Assembly: GCA_019828565.1 (NCBI GenBank)
Contig: JAHDYR010000016.1
Span: 186,001-250,000, forward strand
DNA from: Carpediemonas membranifera
Taxonomy: Eukaryota > Fornicata
Length of the DNA stretch: 64,000 nt
Direction: 5' to 3'
A program made the translations under genes and the position numbers. The notes beneath the pieces were generated by a model that did not search any database, had not been told where the DNA came from, and saw only the letters and a program-made list of their open reading frames with translations. This document shows, piece after piece, positions 1 to 9,845 of this stretch (the stretch's first letter is position 1; each line of letters begins with the position of its first letter).

Positions 1-60
1 GCGAGTTCAAGCAGGGGAACGCCCATATTCGATAGTTCAGAGCTGGAAACAGCAAGCTGA
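1..60 (+). CDS. Possible 3' end of an upstream gene
   Basis: Frame 1 is open from the first base and ends at a TGA at 58-60, giving about 19 residues rich in Ser, Thr and Glu. It is followed at once by a very A-rich stretch with several TAAA and AATAAA strings (61-85), the kind of sequence that follows other stop codons here. That fits the tail of a plus-strand gene beginning before the window. Nothing identifies the product, and the short open frame could be chance. Confidence 0.3.
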   Translation, partial: ASSSRGTPIFDSSELETAS

Positions 61-151
61 GTAAAATAAATACTAATAAAACAAACTTTGACCTTCCAAT
101 CGAAGTTCCGGAGGTGCATTGGGAATACTTTGAAAAATGGACTGAAGACTG

Positions 152-160
152 TGCAGTTTA
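152..160 (+). promoter_or_regulatory. TGCAGTTTA promoter-like element
   Basis: Exact match to the nonamer found before many genes in this window, in sense orientation 97 bp before the preferred ATG at 257. A tiny upstream frame (ATG at 166, stop at 187-189) lies between it and the gene start. If transcription begins at or just after the element, that frame would be in the leader. Confidence 0.55.
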
Positions 161-256
161 AGGTTATGCGCAGAGAAATGCGCAGATGAGGGGCGGGTTG
201 AGACATTGAGGTCCAGACCCACAACACAACATCGGCTAAACCTGCGAAATTGCGGA

Positions 257-2629
257 ATGACAAACGACGACTTCGAATCATCTGTGGGATTGTCATGTGT
301 GGTTCTCGGCTTCGTTTCTGTTGGGAAAAGCTCTGTTATTGCGAAAATGGTGGATCCTGAAGCTCCTTTGGTTGCTGAGAATGTGCTAGGCATCAACCTC
401 ACCAGGAGGGTTACAACGGTGGATGAAAACGAAGTTCAGATCTCTTTCTGGGATACTCCCGGTCAGGATCGTTTCACATCGCTGAGTCACTTCTGTTTGG
501 CACGCAAGCACGACTTCATCCTTGCTTTCTATTCACTCCACGACAAGAAGAGCTTTGATGCTCTAGATAGCTACATGGGCACGGTCCGCAAGCACGCTAT
601 TGTTACTGACGGACTCCTCCCCCCAGTCTTCTGCATCGGGACCAAGGCAGACTTGCCGCAGGTCGTGACCGATGATGCCATTGAAGAGAAGATGGCGCAG
701 CTTGGATTCGAGGACCATTACAAGACGTCTGCCTTGCTCAACCAGGGCATTGCCGAGGCGATAGAAGACATTGCTGCGAGAGCCATTCGCATCCCATTGA
801 TTGCCCGAGAAGTTAGGATTACTGAAATCGGCGAGCATGCATTGCGCGCATTGAAATCGATACCACCGGAGACACTATCTCAATGGGATGCCGTCCTTGC
901 GATCGACCGGCTTCACTCGCTCATCGACGAGAACGACCGGGTGCGGGTGAGGGAAATGCTGAGGGACAAAACCCTCGGCCATGTGGTACTCAACGGCCGT
1001 GACAGTAGCGGACGCACGCCACTCTATAAGGCGTTTAGCCTCGGCCACCAAACGGTCTTTGAGGCCCTGATCCAGGCTGGTGCATCGTTTGACAATTTTT
1101 CCGGCGGCCATCCTCTTCTATCAATCGTGGCCAACCCGGCAATGCTTGACACGTGTGTCCGTGCGAACTTATTGACACCGGTTCTCGTCAATATGGACCA
1201 TAACGACGGGAATCACGATTTTACTCTCCTGGCCTTTGCAATTCTGCATCGATACTGGGACTCCGCGAAGATTCTCCTCAATATCGGAGCCAACCCACTC
1301 CTCCCTGGGCTCGGCATAAGCGCGGTGCGGGCTGTCCGACCTGTTCTGGGTCCTGAGGCCGACGAGGTCCGTGACCTCATCCACCGGGAGGTGGCGAAGA
1401 AGCTTACTACGGCCGTAGACCGGAGCAAGGTCAACCATGCGGCAGCAATTGTCTGCTCAGCCGACGTCGCCAATGGCTCACCTCTCTTGAACACCCCGCC
1501 ACCTCTACTGAACGCAGTCAAGGCAGGCAATGTACAAATGACGAAGTTGCTGCTGGAACATGGCGCTGACCCGACCACCAGCTTCAGGGGAAAGACAGCG
1601 CTCCAATTGGCCAATAGTGACGAAGTTCGCGAGCTCCTCCGTAGTGCCGAGAACCACGCAGCTTTAGACAAGATCGACCCCGTCAAGTTCAAGCACTCAA
1701 TGGAGGACATCATGGACGACGACGGCATCACATTCGACCCCGCCGCATGCCTCGGGGTGGGAGGCATGGCGGCCGTCTACCGTGGCCGACACAGCGACTC
1801 AACCTGCGCAGTCAAGGTGGTCGATCTCACCAAGATGGAGGATTACGAGTTCCGACAGCTCCAGAGCGAGCTGTACATCCACCAGCTGCTGCGACACAAG
1901 AATGTCATCGCCCTGTACGCCATGACCCAAAGTGTGACCGAGATCCGTTTGGCAATGGAGCTGGCGTCGGGCTCTCTGTGGCACCTCATCGATGGAATAA
2001 GAACGGGTGCTTCCAGCAAGGAGGAGCTGCCCTGGCCCCGGCGGCTGAAATTTGCCCGAGAGATTGCTGTAGGGATGAAGGCGATCGCCAGGAAAGGATA
2101 CGAGCACAGGGACCTCAAGTCTCTCAACGTGCTCATCGCCAATGGATCTGCGAAGATCAGTGACTTCGGGCTCACTGTCCGCTTGACGAACAACGCCATT
2201 AATTACGAAGGAACGCTCTTATGCCAGGCGCCCGAGCGGTTTAGCGGAGTGGGGGGCGAGAAGAGCGATGTATATGCCTTTGGAATCATCCTTTGGGAGC
2301 TGGCGACCCTTGATATCCCATACCGGGCCGAGGGCCTCACCGACTTCCAGCTCAGGGACCACGTGATCGGCGGGGGTCGGCCCAGTATTGACGGCAGTGG
2401 AGCTCCTGCTCTCATAGCAGAGCTGTATACAGCATGCATTGCCCAGGACCCAGCCGACCGCCCGTCCTTTGCTGACTTGGTGGACGCGCTGCCTGGCGAC
2501 GAGGCTGCCATTCATTCTATCGTTCAAACCTTATCAGCGCCCTGCCCCGCACCGGTGCTGTCCGCAGACGAGCACAGACGGGTCATGCGGCGGCTGGGCG
2601 GCATGCTGACCACCCGCCGCAGGTTGTGA
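257..2629 (+). CDS. Rab-like GTPase, ankyrin repeat and TKL-type protein kinase fusion
   Basis: One uninterrupted frame of 790 residues joins three domains. Residues about 12-180 are a Ras/Rab-like GTPase with P-loop GFVSVGKSS and WDTPGQDRF in place of the usual WDTAGQE. The G4 motif reads TKAD rather than NKxD, so guanine specificity may be altered. Residues about 235-465 hold ankyrin-like repeats. Residues about 495-770 are a protein kinase with glycine loop GVGGMAAVYRG, AVK lysine, HRDLKSLN catalytic loop and SDFGL, the TKL style, so it is probably active. There is no C-terminal prenylation cysteine. ATG 257 is the first in-frame ATG; the frame extends upstream without one. The gene ends 36 bp from the convergent AIDA-like gene, with TAAATA at 2649. 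The combination suggests a membrane or trafficking-responsive signalling kinase; that role is inferred. Confidence 0.85.
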   Translation: MTNDDFESSVGLSCVVLGFVSVGKSSVIAKMVDPEAPLVAENVLGINLTRRVTTVDENEVQISFWDTPGQDRFTSLSHFCLARKHDFILAFYSLHDKKSFDALDSYMGTVRKHAIVTDGLLPPVFCIGTKADLPQVVTDDAIEEKMAQLGFEDHYKTSALLNQGIAEAIEDIAARAIRIPLIAREVRITEIGEHALRALKSIPPETLSQWDAVLAIDRLHSLIDENDRVRVREMLRDKTLGHVVLNGRDSSGRTPLYKAFSLGHQTVFEALIQAGASFDNFSGGHPLLSIVANPAMLDTCVRANLLTPVLVNMDHNDGNHDFTLLAFAILHRYWDSAKILLNIGANPLLPGLGISAVRAVRPVLGPEADEVRDLIHREVAKKLTTAVDRSKVNHAAAIVCSADVANGSPLLNTPPPLLNAVKAGNVQMTKLLLEHGADPTTSFRGKTALQLANSDEVRELLRSAENHAALDKIDPVKFKHSMEDIMDDDGITFDPAACLGVGGMAAVYRGRHSDSTCAVKVVDLTKMEDYEFRQLQSELYIHQLLRHKNVIALYAMTQSVTEIRLAMELASGSLWHLIDGIRTGASSKEELPWPRRLKFAREIAVGMKAIARKGYEHRDLKSLNVLIANGSAKISDFGLTVRLTNNAINYEGTLLCQAPERFSGVGGEKSDVYAFGIILWELATLDIPYRAEGLTDFQLRDHVIGGGRPSIDGSGAPALIAELYTACIAQDPADRPSFADLVDALPGDEAAIHSIVQTLSAPCPAPVLSADEHRRVMRRLGGMLTTRRRL

Positions 2630-2665
2630 GCACCGCAGATTCTCACTAATAAATATCGCGCACTT

Positions 2666-3613
2666 TTACCCAGCCCACAGCTTGACCTCCCCCTGCAAGC
2701 CATACTCACCCTTCCACGCGACCTTCTTCTTCCCCATTGCATAGTCTGCCGGCTTCTTCAACCAAGCAAGGAAGAACTGCCCCTCCTGTAGTGCCCCGAG
2801 GTCCAAGTAGGTATAGCACCTCAGACTGATCTTCCGCTTGTCGGGCTTGTAGTGCCTGAGCTCTAGGAACACGCGACCACCGGCCATATCTGCAAAGGGC
2901 TTCTGTAAGAAAATAATATCATGGAAAACGAGCCCCTTGCCGTCCTCAGTGGCGTTGCGGGCGAACGGTGTGTGTTGGACCTCGACTGTCCTGCCGCCCA
3001 TCACAAGAGTCGACGTGACCATCGCGTCTTTCATCTTGTGCGCGTCCGGCACCACCGCCAACTTGATACGAACGGCCACGTATACAGAGCCGGGGTCAGC
3101 GGCGGGCCTGGCCAACAAACTCCCACCGATAGCACCTAGGTCAGGATTGGACGGGTTGACCTTCATCCTCGGCGTCTGGTCGCCCTCCCACTGCCTGAGG
3201 TCGACTGGCCACGTCTGGACTCGGTCAGGCTCGTCGAGCAGGGGGACGAGGGCCGCAACCTGCTCGAGCGCCCGAGAGTCAATGAAAGTCGCATCCATGT
3301 CCGCCACGGCCTTGCAGCGGAGGTCGACGGTGAGACTAAGCTTGCGGATGAGCGTGTCGACAGCGGGCGGCTGCGGTGTGGTCTTGAGGAACGCAGTGAT
3401 GCTGTTCGTGAGGGACGCGTAGCCCTCTTCAGCTTCGATCGGTTGGCCCCACTTGTCGTACTCTATAGCCTTCCTTAGAGCCGTTTGCCACGTCTGGAGC
3501 TTGGTTCTCAGCGTATTGGGCGAGTTATCACGCCTCCCGAGACCTCCGGGCACCTTGCTATCGTGAACATGCTGTGAAAACAGCTGTGGGACTATTGGCA
3601 TTTCAGAACCCAT
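2666..3613 (-). CDS. AIDA-like C2-domain protein
   Basis: 315 residues from the preferred ATG at 3611-3613. The N-terminal part has a helical region with the signature KAIEYDKWGQPIEA, matching the AIDA (axin interactor, dorsalization-associated) N-terminal bundle. The C-terminal half is an AIDA-type C2 domain ending in VFLELRHYKPDKRK and a KKPADY segment, both conserved in animal AIDA. AIDA-type C2 domains are thought to bind membranes or phosphoinositides and occur in scattered protists. The stop codon forms TAAA, a likely poly(A) signal. An in-frame extension upstream to 3715 exists but looks unconserved. Family assignment rests on recognised motifs only. Confidence 0.7.
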   Translation of the reverse strand: MGSEMPIVPQLFSQHVHDSKVPGGLGRRDNSPNTLRTKLQTWQTALRKAIEYDKWGQPIEAEEGYASLTNSITAFLKTTPQPPAVDTLIRKLSLTVDLRCKAVADMDATFIDSRALEQVAALVPLLDEPDRVQTWPVDLRQWEGDQTPRMKVNPSNPDLGAIGGSLLARPAADPGSVYVAVRIKLAVVPDAHKMKDAMVTSTLVMGGRTVEVQHTPFARNATEDGKGLVFHDIIFLQKPFADMAGGRVFLELRHYKPDKRKISLRCYTYLDLGALQEGQFFLAWLKKPADYAMGKKKVAWKGEYGLQGEVKLWAG

Positions 3614-3929
3614 AGTCTGGCGCCCCTGTCTTCCGATCAAACCGTTCAAACCGAATATATTGTCCTCGCATAAACACGTAAAACGGCTGGAGACCACGAT
3701 GCATGACGCGTCCACAGTCTGCCCTAGCGTCCAACGTCTTCGTCTGACCTGGTTTCCTGGTCAGAATGTCCATTCTGTCCAAGGAAACGTTTTCTGCAGG
3801 TTCGGCCAGGTTACCCCGGCCCCCGCCCAACATTACGATATATTACATACTTTACATTACAATATTGGTACACGGGGCCGGGGCAAGGGGCCAGACAGCC
3901 AGGGCTCAAGGAACGCCGGGTCGGCATCC
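3614..3929. other. Intergenic stretch with an AT-rich block
   Basis: About 316 bp between two minus-strand genes. It includes an AT-rich block of repeated TTACAT/TATTAC words near 3836-3868, unlike the GC-rich surroundings and perhaps the 3' end or promoter zone of the flanking genes. Short open frames on both strands cross it but show no family features. I see no RNA gene. Confidence 0.4.
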
Positions 3930-4457
3930 TCAGTCGCTCTTGGGATGGGGCGACCGCCTCAGCATGACCATGCTAGCCATCGTACTGACACAGCACAGCG
4001 CCAGCCCGAATACCATTGGGGCGATTGCCTTGTCGGGGAGTCCACACACAAGCTTGTTGACCGAGACAGTAACGGGGGCCGAGAGCGGCGCCGTGCCGTC
4101 TACATAGACTGCCGTGGATGTCCCGCAGACCGTGATGACAGCCTGGTCGATCGGTACCGGGCCGGACGGTGTCTCGACCGCGTCTGACGACACGACGACA
4201 TGCAGCTTCTCAATCGATCGGTCCATTGCAGGGATTATGGAGCCATTGGACACTGATATGTCGAACTGGAATGGAATTTGGTACAGGAATGAGAGGTGGA
4301 CCTCGTACGCACCGTCGGCGTGGCGATTGAACGGAAGAGAGGCGCAACCGTGATTGGGAACATCTATTGTTCGTCCTTGATCTATTGTAAACGCGATCGC
4401 TGCATGCACAAGCAGGCACCCACAGCACAGCGTAAGAATAAGCTTCATCGATGGCAT
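3930..4457 (-). CDS. Hypothetical secreted or type I membrane protein
   Basis: 175 residues starting at ATG 4455-4457 (or ATG 4446-4448). The start is chosen because it puts a classic signal peptide at the N terminus (MKLILTLCCGCLLVHAAIAF). The middle is a beta-rich region with several Val/Thr/Ser strands. A hydrophobic helix near the C terminus (IAPMVFGLALCCVSTMASMV) is followed by a basic RR and short tail. That is the topology of a single-pass surface or endomembrane protein with its body outside. I do not recognise the family. It is divergent to the kinesin gene and shares a 140 bp upstream gap with it. Confidence 0.55.
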   Translation of the reverse strand: MPSMKLILTLCCGCLLVHAAIAFTIDQGRTIDVPNHGCASLPFNRHADGAYEVHLSFLYQIPFQFDISVSNGSIIPAMDRSIEKLHVVVSSDAVETPSGPVPIDQAVITVCGTSTAVYVDGTAPLSAPVTVSVNKLVCGLPDKAIAPMVFGLALCCVSTMASMVMLRRSPHPKSD

Positions 4458-4563
4458 GTGCGAGTCAGATGATTCGCATGTTATCTCGGGCCGTTGAGGC
4501 AGGCACGTCCTTGTCCAGCCTGCACAAGTGTCCTGTACAAGTCGAGTCGGCATTGACTTAAAG

Positions 4564-4572
4564 TGCAGCTTA
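4564..4572 (+). promoter_or_regulatory. TGCAGCTTA promoter-like element (variant)
   Basis: One-base variant of TGCAGTTTA, sense to the kinesin gene, 25 bp before its ATG at 4598. The same variant precedes the minus-strand 7TM gene at 36220-36228. Confidence 0.5.
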
Positions 4573-4597
4573 GTAGTTCATCACATACTGCTGCCAT

Positions 4598-6443
4598 ATG
4601 CCCGGTCTAAAGTTCCCTAAGGTGTATGAATGGCTTGCCAATGTTGAACTTGACCACCTGTACAACAACTTTGAGGAGCAGAGCATTGACGAGGAAGCCT
4701 TCCTTCAGCTAATGATGGAGGACTATTCTTCTCTGGGCATCACCAACATGAAGGACAAACAGAAGCTCTTCTGCCTGGTCCAGATGCTGAAGCAAGAGTC
4801 CAACCGCGCCGAGGACGGCGATGACCTCATCTACGACTGGGGCAACGATTTCTCGCCCGTCCAGCATAAGAAGGAGGACGCTATGGGCGCTGTCGTCAAG
4901 AAGCGCGCCCCTGTTCCAGTAGCCATGGACCCTGCCCCCGGACCCGCTGCTGCCGGCCGTTTCCCCACCGAGGGCGAGTTCCTGGACCAGCTTGACTCCC
5001 GCATCCGAGTAGTCGTCCGCAAACGGCCCATGAACCGCAAGGAGATGGACAGGAAGGAGATGGACATCGCCGAGTGCTGCAACTGGGACCAGGTGCAGAT
5101 TAACGAGCCCAAGGTGAAGGTTGACCTGACGAAGTACACGGAGCATCACCAGTTCATGTTCGACCAGGTGTTCGACGAGGAAACTAACAACCAGGAGGTC
5201 TACTTCTACACCGCCCGCCCACTCGTCTCAGGCATCTTCAGCGGCGGGCACGCCACGTGCTTCGCCTACGGCCAGACCGGCGCTGGTTTGTACACCCCAC
5301 ACCCATTACACAGGTAAGACGTTTACGATGATGGGACGCGACGGTATCTACGTACTGGCGGCCAAGGACATCTTCACGATGCTCACCCGCCCCGAGTACC
5401 AACACCTGCAGGCCGAGGTCGCCTTCTTCGAGATCTACGGCGGCAAGCTCTTTGACCTTCTCAACAAGCGCAAGCGCCTGTGGGCCCGCGAGGACGCCAA
5501 GGGCACGGTATGCATAGCCGGCCTCCGCGAGGAAGTTGTTGCCGACTGCGATCGTCTGATGCGCATCATCGACTACGGCCTCACCTCCCGTTCCGTGGGC
5601 GCCACCGGAGTCAACGCAGACTCGTCCCGCTCCCACGCCATCCTCCAGATCACCCTGCGCGCTGCCGGGGACCCTAGCCGGCGCATCCACGGCCGGATCT
5701 CATTCATTGATCTGGCCGGGTCCGAGCGGGCCGCAGACACCATGGACACGAACAGACAGACGAGGATGGAGGGCGCGGAGATCAACAAGTCCCTGCTGGC
5801 CCTCAAGGAATGCATCAGGGCCCTGGACAAGAAGTCTGGCCACACTCCGTTCAGGGGGTCCAAGCTGACCATGGTGCTCAAGGACTCGTTCGTCGGGAAC
5901 GCCCAGACTGTGATGATCGCCAACATCAGCCCGAACTCACTGTCCTGCGAGAACACCCTCAACACGCTGCGGTACGCTGACCGCGTCAAGGAGATCCAGA
6001 GTCGCAAGGTCCCCGGCCGCGGCCGCCCCAACATGGACAAAGCGAACAAGCTCGACCAGCTGCCCCCCATGGGCGAACCCCAGGAGCCCCGCGATGTTAG
6101 GGCCCATGAGCCCGAGATTGAGCGGGATCCGCTCTCCCAGACACACGAAGATATCGTCGACCACATCTATATGCTCGAGGATGACATCATGGAGGCGCAC
6201 AGACAGGAGGTCGACCAGATGATGAACCTAGTGAAGGACGAAGTCGCGCTGCTCCACGACATAGAGCAGAGCGAGGACGTTGACCTCGACAGATGGGTCG
6301 GGCAGCTGGAGGAGATCCTGCAGAGGAAGCAAGCCGCCATCGGGGTGCTTCAGGGCAAGCTGGTCGACTTCAAGCGCCAGCTGCAGCTTGAGGAGCAGAT
6401 GAGCCGGTCGCTCGAGTTCGACCACGGTAAGCGTGGCAGGTAA
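4598..6443 (+). CDS. Kinesin-13 with N-terminal SAM domain (KIF24/KIF2-like)
   Basis: Two exons, 4598-5285 and 5314-6443, give 605 residues. Residues about 5-70 form a SAM domain. The motor follows (about 130-480), beginning with [14 protein letters not shown], a kinesin-13 hallmark. It carries the P-loop GQTGAGKT, switch I NADSSRSH and switch II DLAGSE. The rest is a coiled coil. Kinesin-13 proteins depolymerise microtubule ends; the SAM plus motor architecture resembles KIF24, which acts at centrioles and cilia. The 28 nt intron cuts the P-loop codons: without splicing, the frame stops at a TAA inside GTAAGACG just after the intron. The stop codon reads TAAA. Confidence 0.92.
5286..5313 (+). 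other. 28-nt spliceosomal intron in the kinesin-13 gene
   Basis: Starts GTTTGTACAC and ends CCATTACACAG. Removing it restores GQTGAGKTFT in the P-loop, which no other join does. The length is 3n+1, so retention shifts the frame. The YACACAG end resembles the fused branch point and 3' splice site of Giardia and Trichomonas introns. Confidence 0.92.
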
Positions 6444-6497
6444 AGTCGTTATACATGTTACATGAGGTGTATATAACGTACAGGAAATATTTACAAT

Positions 6498-7781
6498 TTA
6501 AGCACGGTAGTCTATCTTCATCGCGCCGACCCAACCATCATAGCTGAACCCGTCATTGGCAGTGGGTGTGACCGAGCCGGAATAGATCTTGTCCGCGAGG
6601 TCGAACACGTACTTGTAACTAGTAGACCCGTCCTTGGTCTCGGAGATGACGCCAGCCTGCCAGTTGACGTCGATATCGCCCCTGAACGTGGCGGTGGGGA
6701 TAGCGATGTTGCCGATGGTAAACTTGCTGTCGAGCACGACCTTGCCGGCCATCTCGTCGACAGCGAGGTAGCTGAACACCGACCGGAACTTGAGCTCATC
6801 ACCTGTGGCGACGTTGAGGCTGGCGGTATCCATGAAGCTCAACGTGCCGTCAAGCGTGCCAGTGGCCGTGAGATCGTCAACAGTGCCGATGGCGAGGACG
6901 GCGTCCGCGTCGAGAGTGGTGATCGTGGCATCCTGGAGGTTTGCCCGGAGGAAGGGAGTGCGAGAGAGGTCGAGCAGGTCCCCGCTGACAGTGAGGGCGT
7001 GGATCGTGGTGCCGTCGACCTTGAGGTCCACGCCGTACTTAGATTGGATGTTGAGGTCCAGGTCAATTGTACCGGGGACCGTGACGGTGATGGCGAAGCG
7101 GGGGACGTTCAGGAGCCACGAGATGTCGAAGGAGCCGTACGAGGCAGTGAGCTTGTTGCTGGCGAGGATAGAGGAGGTTGTGGTGTCGTCCCATACAAAG
7201 TCGTAGTCGACGGCAGACGCCGAGGAGGAGGCAACGACGTGGGAGGCGACCTTGATGTGAGAACCGATGGTTGAATCCGTCTTGACCTCGACGATGGCGA
7301 ATGGCACATCAAGGTCTAGGCTGAATGCAGTAGATGAGAGGAATGAATACGTGACGTCCTCGGTGGTGTCCTCGAAGAAAGCGATTCTCCAAGTGAAGAA
7401 AACAATGATGCCGACAACGGCAAGTGAGGCAATGATAACGGCCGCACAGCAGAAGCAGACAAGCTGAGCGATGAGAAGAGAGAGGCCGCGGGAGCCAAAG
7501 CTTGCGCAGCATGGAATACTGAAAGAAGAACGTTTGTTCTTCTGCTTCTTTGCCTTCTTCTTTTGAGCCTGCTGGCGTCTCTTGGCCACCTGGCGGGCAG
7601 TAGTAGCGCCCTTGCGGCGCATAGTCGCGGACTGCGGGGGCAACATGTAGCCGCTTGCTCCGTTTCCTCCATATCCCATGGGGACCATCGGATAAGGCTG
7701 CATCATCTGGCCCTGCATTCCTTGCATGACGTATGTTGGTTGTGGTTGCGCATAGTACATTTGCTGCTGTCCTGCATACAT
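6498..7781 (-). CDS. Hypothetical single-pass membrane protein with beta-rich ectodomain
   Basis: 427 residues from ATG 7779-7781. The N-terminal about 60 residues are Gln, Met, Tyr and Pro rich. A strongly basic stretch (KRRQQAQKKKAKKQKNKR) follows, then a long hydrophobic helix (LLIAQLVCFCCAAVIIASLA). The remaining about 260 residues are Thr/Asp/Val-rich beta strands with a repeating TLDGTL, TITTLDADA pattern, like beta-helical DUF4097-type or adhesin domains. The basic cytosolic tail before the helix predicts type II orientation with the beta domain outside. I do not recognise a named family. An in-frame extension to 7877 exists but precedes a better start. The stop reads TAAA. Confidence 0.6.
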   Translation of the reverse strand: MYAGQQQMYYAQPQPTYVMQGMQGQMMQPYPMVPMGYGGNGASGYMLPPQSATMRRKGATTARQVAKRRQQAQKKKAKKQKNKRSSFSIPCCASFGSRGLSLLIAQLVCFCCAAVIIASLAVVGIIVFFTWRIAFFEDTTEDVTYSFLSSTAFSLDLDVPFAIVEVKTDSTIGSHIKVASHVVASSSASAVDYDFVWDDTTTSSILASNKLTASYGSFDISWLLNVPRFAITVTVPGTIDLDLNIQSKYGVDLKVDGTTIHALTVSGDLLDLSRTPFLRANLQDATITTLDADAVLAIGTVDDLTATGTLDGTLSFMDTASLNVATGDELKFRSVFSYLAVDEMAGKVVLDSKFTIGNIAIPTATFRGDIDVNWQAGVISETKDGSTSYKYVFDLADKIYSGSVTPTANDGFSYDGWVGAMKIDYRA

Positions 7782-8030
7782 TTGAGAGCAACCGAGATGT
7801 TTGGCTAATTTTGTCCCGAGCCAACTCAACGCGAAAATAGCCGCAGAATTTGGTGGAACCGAGATGTCCAGCCACACTTGGGCCGTCGCGGACGATGATA
7901 TTGGTCCAAGAAATAAGGCTTACCGGACCCTCCTTTGATCCATTTCAATTGGACCCAAGAGCAATACTCATCATTCACCACCATCGTCCAATCGACATAA
8001 CCATCCATGCCACGCCAGCTTGATACATGT

Positions 8031-9845
8031 TTACACGGAGATCAGCTTCACCGATGCGTCAGCACCACCAGTAACAAGCTTCTCGCCAACCCACCTCACA
8101 CAGAACGCGCCCTCCAGATGCACCTCGGCGCAGTCGGCCAGGGCCTTGCGGCTCTCAGGGTCCCACACCCGCACCGACCTGTCGTTCGACACGGACGCCA
8201 GCTTGCCGCTAGGGCCCCAGTGGAGCTGTCTGATGCGGGCAGTGTGGAACACCCAATCGTTGGCGACAGTCAGAGACCAGTCCTCGGTCGTCCACAGGCA
8301 GATACGCTTGATGGCGTCGCCCGAGGCAAGGAGGGTGCCGTCGGCGTTGAAGGCGAGTGCGGTGACATCGCGGGGGTGCTCCTCGAGCTGGGCAATCTGC
8401 TCGCCGTCGTGGGAGTACACAACGACATGGCCCTTGGTTGTCCCGGCGGCGACGTACTTCTCGCACATAGCCACGCTGATCAGATCGTCTCTGGCTACGG
8501 TGCGGGTCTCGCCCTCACCGTGGATCTCGAGCCCTGTGTGGCTAACAACGGCGTACGCGGCGCCCTGCGTGTCTAGAGCGATGGGGGTGCCCTCGGCAGG
8601 GAGCTTGGCAACAATGGCGCCGTTGACGATCGAGTAGAGGCTTCCGTCCATGTTGGCCGCCATGACACCCTCCTCGCCGTCAATGGTGCAGTTTTTGCAC
8701 GACACGAATGCGTTCTTGGGCATCGACCCAGACACGAGCGCTGTGTCAACGACAAGCCCGTCGGCAAGCGTGTGGACGTGGGCGCAGCCGTTGGCGTCCA
8801 CGCTATAGAGCTTGTCGCCGACGAGGGCGATGTCGTTCACAGCCTTCTGGTGGCCCTCGATGCGCTTATCCACGCCACCGTCAATGTTCCAGAACCTGAT
8901 GGTGCCGTCCAGACTGACTGAGATGAGGTGCTCGCCGTCCCAATCGACGCCGAGCTGCTGGTCGTTGATCGTGCCGTGGAGAGGGTCCTGCAGTGTCGTG
9001 ATCGTCTGGCAGTCGAGACCGCGGATGACGACTGTGCCGTCAGCGGAGCAGGTAGCGAACATGTCGGACTGGGGCGCCCAGGCGACGCCGTAGATGCCCT
9101 TGGTGTGGGCGTTCTCGAGGCGGGCGGACTCAGCAAAGGCCTTGGCCTCAGCGTCGTACGAGAAGACGAGGACGGTCTTGTCAGCTGAGACGATGGCGAC
9201 ATGGGTACCGTTGGGGCTGAAACGGACCGCGTTGACGGTGTTGGTGAGTGCTGAGCTCGAGACGAACTTGAAGGGCGGGCCCTTGAAGAACGCGCAACTC
9301 TGGTCCTTGGATCCCGTTGCAATGAAGAAGGGTCGCGTCGGGCGGAAGTCACAAGCCGTGATCTCCGCGCCATGACCGTTGAGGACGCCGAGGGAGGCTC
9401 CCTCGGGGGTAAACGCCTCGCCCATCTGCTGACGGCCGTCACCGACCACAACAAGGCGCTTGTTGTCACCGGACCAGGCGATGTCGTCTACAGCACCAGC
9501 AAAGCAGGAGCGCTCGCACTTGATGACGCGGTCGTCCGGGGGATTCGTTGTGTCCCACACGTGGATCACGCCAGTGTCGTCGCCGGTGGCAATCCACATG
9601 CCGCTGGGGGCGAAGCGGACAGCAGTGGTCTTGCCACGGTGCCGGCTGTACATCTCGACCTTGTTGTCATCCGTCAGGCTGCGAAGATAGACGTTCTTGC
9701 CGCTCACATAGGCATAGCGGCCCGTCTTCGTGTTGATTGAGATCCGTGAGGGTGTACCACGGATAGTGGATGGTGCAGGAGGTAGTTCAGAGATACACTC
9801 CATTGAGGGTTGAGGTTCAATTGTCTGAGCATTTTTTCTTGCCAT
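8031..9845 (-). CDS. Actin-interacting protein 1 (AIP1/WDR1)
   Basis: 604 residues, the usual AIP1 length, full of WD40 repeats that would form the family's two joined seven-bladed propellers. Typical strings include RHRGKTTAVRFAPSGMWIATGD, HTKGIYGVAWAPQSDMFAT, and a late IRQLHWGPSGKLAS..DRSVRVWD. AIP1 works with cofilin to disassemble actin filaments. The start MARKNAQTIEP at 9843-9845 sits just upstream of the conserved first strand; the frame could extend to 9959. The stop reads TAAA. No TGCAGTTTA element lies upstream. Confidence 0.88.
   Translation of the reverse strand: MARKNAQTIEPQPSMECISELPPAPSTIRGTPSRISINTKTGRYAYVSGKNVYLRSLTDDNKVEMYSRHRGKTTAVRFAPSGMWIATGDDTGVIHVWDTTNPPDDRVIKCERSCFAGAVDDIAWSGDNKRLVVVGDGRQQMGEAFTPEGASLGVLNGHGAEITACDFRPTRPFFIATGSKDQSCAFFKGPPFKFVSSSALTNTVNAVRFSPNGTHVAIVSADKTVLVFSYDAEAKAFAESARLENAHTKGIYGVAWAPQSDMFATCSADGTVVIRGLDCQTITTLQDPLHGTINDQQLGVDWDGEHLISVSLDGTIRFWNIDGGVDKRIEGHQKAVNDIALVGDKLYSVDANGCAHVHTLADGLVVDTALVSGSMPKNAFVSCKNCTIDGEEGVMAANMDGSLYSIVNGAIVAKLPAEGTPIALDTQGAAYAVVSHTGLEIHGEGETRTVARDDLISVAMCEKYVAAGTTKGHVVVYSHDGEQIAQLEEHPRDVTALAFNADGTLLASGDAIKRICLWTTEDWSLTVANDWVFHTARIRQLHWGPSGKLASVSNDRSVRVWDPESRKALADCAEVHLEGAFCVRWVGEKLVTGGADASVKLISV

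Noticed and set aside
3603-3833. Minus-strand 76-codon frame upstream of the AIDA-like gene, as a possible first exon
   Set aside because: No suitable splice pair joins it, and the AIDA-like N terminus is complete without it.
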